From contig DBQN01000081.1 of NCBI GenBank assembly GCA_002305255.1, forward strand, positions 171 through 8,111: 7,941 nt of DNA, written 5' to 3'. This document shows positions 5,687 through 7,941 of the stretch, one piece after another. A program made the position numbers and the translations under genes. The stretch comes from Firmicutes bacterium UBA1393. Lineage in GTDB: Bacteria; Bacillota; DTU025. The notes under the pieces are model-generated. The model did no database searches and was not told where the DNA came from. It saw nothing but the letters and a program-made list of their open reading frames with translations. Every line of letters begins with the position of its first letter. Position 1 is the first letter of the stretch.

Positions 5687-6133
5687 ATGCCGTTCGGAGA
5701 TGCGCTCGAACTGTCGGTATGTGTCGACGCAAGTCTGGTGGTGAAGTGGCTCGTAAGCGAAGCAGACTCGACCGAGGCCCTCACCGTGCTGGAGCGCTTG
5801 ATTCACGGCAGTACTCAAATGGTCGCGCCGTACCTCATCGACTACGAAGTCGCGTCAGTGCTGAGGAGAATTGCGGCCAGGGGTGAAGTCGCTGTCGACG
5901 AGGCCCTTGCGCGGGTCGCCCTGCTTGAGATGCTCCCTATTCGCCGTTTGCACTCGCCTTTTCTTCTGCGGCGCGCATGGGAAATCGCATCTAGGTACGG
6001 CCTGCCGACGGTGTATGACGCGTGCTACGTCGCCCTTGCGGAGATCACCGGCGCCCGCCTCTACACCTGCGACGAGGCACTCATATCGGCCCTTGGCGGC
6101 AAGTCCGACCTGATCGTCAATCCCATGCGCTAA
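5687..6133 (+). CDS. PIN-domain ribonuclease, VapC-like toxin
   Basis: A 148-residue PIN-domain protein, the usual length for VapC toxins, which are Mg-dependent RNases cutting tRNA, rRNA or mRNA. The acidic set is complete: Asp14 (CVDASLVVKWLV), Glu54 (LIDYEVASVL), Asp111 (LPTVYDACYVALAE) and Asp129 (LYTCDEALI). The start at 5687 was chosen because AGGTGATC, an 8-nt match to the anti-Shine-Dalgarno consensus, lies 6 nt upstream; an in-frame ATG at 5666 has no such site and sits in the hairpin loop. It follows the HTH gene stop by one base, so translation is probably coupled. The partner is an excisionase-type HTH protein rather than the AbrB, ribbon-helix-helix or Phd antitoxins usual for vapC, hence no vapC symbol. 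RNA target unknown. Confidence 0.88.
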   Translation: MPFGDALELSVCVDASLVVKWLVSEADSTEALTVLERLIHGSTQMVAPYLIDYEVASVLRRIAARGEVAVDEALARVALLEMLPIRRLHSPFLLRRAWEIASRYGLPTVYDACYVALAEITGARLYTCDEALISALGGKSDLIVNPMR

Positions 6134-6163
6134 CCTACGGCAACCAGTCGCTCACCACCGGCC

Positions 6164-6871
6164 TCAGCACCGGACGTTACGCCGTTTGAACCCCAGGCGC
6201 CCGCCATCTGCGGCTTTGCGGATAGCCTCGCTTGCCAGCGGCACCTTGCACTTGGTCTTGCCTAGCTTGACGTCTACCGGCCCGACTTGGGCGGCAACCC
6301 GCACTGCCTCTTCATAAAGCGGCAGGTATGATACTCCGACTGCCATGACGAAGTTGTTCATCGAGTACTTGACCCTGTTCGGCTGGTCATGAATGGTTCG
6401 TGCCACGTTGTCGAGCATCGAGCGCAGCTTGTCGGTGTCGAACTCACTGTCAGGGCGCGAGCCAAGCAACCATGCGTAGCAGGACCAGCCTGCCGACGCC
6501 CGAAGCTCCCGACCATCGGCGATCCAGCGGTCGGCAACGACCTGCGCGAACGCAGTCTCAGCAAGAGTCACGGCAACTATGTAGTCGGAGACCATGTAGA
6601 AGTACGCCTGGTCTATCCAGCGTTCAAAGTCAGCCTCCGTCATGGCACGAGGCTCCGCTACCATGCCTGCAAGATACATTGCGTCGTAATTGCCGGTGGC
6701 GTAGAGCGCCTCAGCCATGCGCTGGTCCTTGCCGATCCGCTTGGCAATGGGCTTCATTGAGGCGATGGTCACGCCAAACAGCGGCTCGTGCCCGCCGTGT
6801 CGCATGTAGATCGCCTTTGTCCGCTCGGTTCCCACGGCCTCAAGCTGCTTCATGATGTCATCCAACTCCAT
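6164..6871 (-). CDS. DNA alkylation repair (AlkD-like) protein
   Basis: A 235-residue all-helical protein of the DNA alkylation repair family: HEAT-like repeats that in AlkD remove N3- and N7-alkylated purines. Matching features are the N-terminal helices with FGVTIASMKPIAKRIG, the segment ELRASAGWSCYAWLLG, VKYSMNNFVMAVGVSYLPLYEEA and the C-terminal VDVKLGKTKCKVPLASEAI. The length fits the family. It belongs to a divergent branch: the central segment reads FYMVSDYIV, where AlkD has its Trp-x-x-x-Asp catalytic region, so the aspartate may be kept while the tryptophan is not, and glycosylase activity should not be assumed. The ATG at 6871 has GGAGGTG 5 nt upstream. It stands alone, converging on the PIN gene with a 30-bp gap. 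No convincing promoter was found. Confidence 0.85.
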   Translation of the reverse strand: MELDDIMKQLEAVGTERTKAIYMRHGGHEPLFGVTIASMKPIAKRIGKDQRMAEALYATGNYDAMYLAGMVAEPRAMTEADFERWIDQAYFYMVSDYIVAVTLAETAFAQVVADRWIADGRELRASAGWSCYAWLLGSRPDSEFDTDKLRSMLDNVARTIHDQPNRVKYSMNNFVMAVGVSYLPLYEEAVRVAAQVGPVDVKLGKTKCKVPLASEAIRKAADGGRLGFKRRNVRC

Positions 6872-7115
6872 GCCGACACCTCCTACTGCATCGTGTTCAA
6901 TGCGCCTTTGCGTTTTCCTGCATGCCGGTCTACCTGTGCCGAAGCTGCCGTGTTCAGATGTGGCGGAAGATCACGATGACTCCGAACGATCCGGCTGCCT
7001 GTCGACGGCTGTTCACTGTCAATGGACATCACCGCACCTGATGCATTATTCCCATATCGCTGCGCTAGTTGCCGTGTCGCAGCACACTCCACTGGAATTA
7101 CTAAGGTGACTCCCT

Positions 7116-7161
7116 CCCACTGGCAGGATTACAGTGGGCTTGGCTGTCCGGCCGGCAGCCA
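7116..7161 (+). promoter_or_regulatory. Two tandem hairpins upstream of the secreted-protein gene
   Basis: CCCACTG (7116-7122) pairs with CAGTGGG (7132-7138) over a 9-nt loop. Directly after, TGGCTGTC (7141-7148) pairs with GGCAGCCA (7154-7161), 8 bp with one G-U, over a 5-nt loop. Both lie 33-78 bp before the ATG at 7194. They could be structures in the mRNA leader or protein sites. The rest of the 322-bp gap (6872-7193) shows no gene; possible promoter hexamers at 7023-7049 (TGGACA, CATTAT) are 15 bp apart and weak. Confidence 0.4.
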
Positions 7162-7193
7162 GTGCACATGAATCAAATCGGGGGGAGACAGAC

Positions 7194-7649
7194 ATGAAGC
7201 GACTGGGAATCGCCCTCGTGACTGCGCTGGTTCTCATCCTGGCTCTTGGTGTGGCCAGCGCAAAACCACCGGAGGACGGGGTATCTCCAGTAGAGACCCT
7301 CTACGCTGGGATTCTCGGCTATGAGGTGGGAATTCCGCATGACGTGGTGTATGAGGATGCCCCTCGCCTTCCGGTTCTGAAGAAGGACGGGACTCAGGCC
7401 ATGGGCGATATCTACTTCAGGACCGTGGATCTGATGCGCAGGACAACCATCCCAGTGACCGAACTGGTCGACAACAAGGAGATACTGCGCATAGCAGCGC
7501 CGGATGCGATTGTCATCGAGGTCATCACCCTAAACTACTATATCGCAGAGTTCATTGATGGAGAGGGCAACACCATCTTCTTGCCGGTGTATCTCCATGG
7601 CGCCCCGCTGGAGAGCGGGCGTATCGACGTGTGGGGCGTGGAGATGTAA
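7194..7649 (+). CDS. Small secreted protein of unknown function
   Basis: A 151-residue protein beginning with a clear signal peptide: MKR, a hydrophobic core (residues 4-20), then cleavage after ASA at residue 23. There is no lipobox cysteine, so it is probably released or periplasmic rather than a lipoprotein. The mature part of about 128 residues is acidic and beta-rich (GYEVGIPHDVVYED, GDIYFRTVDL, DAIVIEVITLNYYIAEF, TIFLPVYLHG, ending GRIDVWGVEM). I do not recognise its family. The ATG at 7194 was chosen because GGGGGAG lies 6 nt upstream and the signal peptide starts there. Two hairpins precede it and a strong stem follows 14 bp after the stop, so it looks like a single-gene unit. Confidence 0.85.
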   Translation: MKRLGIALVTALVLILALGVASAKPPEDGVSPVETLYAGILGYEVGIPHDVVYEDAPRLPVLKKDGTQAMGDIYFRTVDLMRRTTIPVTELVDNKEILRIAAPDAIVIEVITLNYYIAEFIDGEGNTIFLPVYLHGAPLESGRIDVWGVEM

Positions 7650-7663
7650 TCTCCTATGCATTG

Positions 7664-7706
7664 GGCGTCCGGCACTGAGGGGCCCATGCCGCCCGTGCCG
7701 GGCGCC
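7664..7706 (+). terminator. 12-bp GC stem after the secreted-protein gene
   Basis: GGCGTCCGGCAC (7664-7675) pairs with GTGCCGGGCGCC (7695-7706) over 12 bp with one G-U and a 19-nt loop, starting 14 bp after the stop. The bases that follow (TCGTTCATTC) are only moderately T-rich, so it is a probable but imperfect terminator or an mRNA 3'-end stabiliser. Confidence 0.5.
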
Positions 7707-7881
7707 TCGTTCATTCAAGCGCGATTCAGCGCACCTACTCCCCCTGCCCAGGAAGGAGACTGGTCGGCTCCACGTGTCACGCTCACGATGCCGCCGTCGA
7801 CGCTTCGGATGTGTCGACCGCCAGCGTGTGGTCCCTCGGTCGCGGATGGCAGATGCAGCTATGCTTATGTTCTCGGCGCCT

Positions 7882-7941
7882 GTAGCTGGGATGACCCACG
7901 GGTGGGTCGATTTCGAGCTGGAGTTGTCCCGTTCTAGTGGA
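7882..7941. repeat. Eighth GACCC palindrome copy, running off the window
   Basis: GTAGCTGG (7882-7889) stands 3 nt before the perfect dyad GACCCACGGGTGGGTC (7893-7908), the same arrangement as at 4740 and 4781. At 7926, 33 bp on, GTCCC...AGTGGA looks like a degenerate second unit cut by the window end. So a second array of the same family probably continues outside. No gene is supported between 7650 and here. Confidence 0.75.

Noticed and set aside
6994..7022. Perfect TTGACA on the minus strand (7022-7017) as a promoter for the alkylation repair gene
   Set aside because: The hexamer is perfect but 16-18 nt downstream there is only GC-rich sequence (GGCAGC) with no -10 likeness.
7656..7937. 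93-residue plus-strand open frame after the secreted-protein gene
   Set aside because: It runs through a terminator stem and the repeat element (CSWDDPRVGRF comes from the palindrome) and has protein-like signal nowhere else.

Overview
This is a high-GC window, apparently bacterial chromosome. Starts are mostly well led by Shine-Dalgarno sites (AAGGTGA, GGAGGTG, AGGTGATC) and genes are short and loosely packed. That suits a GC-rich Gram-positive-type or related environmental bacterium, but no marker gene here fixes the lineage. I see no rRNA, tRNA, CRISPR array, transposase or phage gene.

Layout, left to right. (1) 2-1060 (+): 3' part of a gene made of 86-residue beta-rich repeats, its DNA repeating every 258 bp, followed by an 11-bp GC stem-loop. 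(2) 1186-2481 (-): an acyltransferase of the PlsC family carrying a C-terminal zinc ribbon and an extra domain. (3) 2706-3278 (-): a short ChrB N-terminal-domain protein, with a readable promoter and two operator-like dyads 31 bp apart. (4) 3389-4576 (-): an exported ankyrin-repeat protein with about 11 repeats. (5) 4577-5313: a 737-bp gene-free stretch holding seven copies of a 16-bp palindrome (GACCCR-N4-TGGGTC), mostly spaced 32 bp apart, plus a leftward terminator and an 8-bp inverted repeat. (6) 5314-6133 (+): a two-gene toxin-antitoxin-like operon, an excisionase-type HTH protein and a PIN-domain (VapC-like) nuclease, separated by 1 base, with a hairpin over the toxin's ribosome binding site. 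(7) 6164-6871 (-): a DNA alkylation repair (AlkD-like, HEAT-repeat) protein. (8) 7194-7649 (+): a small secreted protein of unknown function, followed by a terminator-like stem. (9) 7650-7941: an eighth copy of the palindrome near the window edge.

The genes do not form one pathway: most are single-gene units, and the only clear operon is the HTH-PIN pair. The least explained items are the GACCC palindrome family with its fixed 32-bp spacing and GKAGCTGG box, the leftward terminator with no gene feeding it, the hairpin that would couple toxin translation to antitoxin translation, and the dyad arrangement at the chrB-like promoter.
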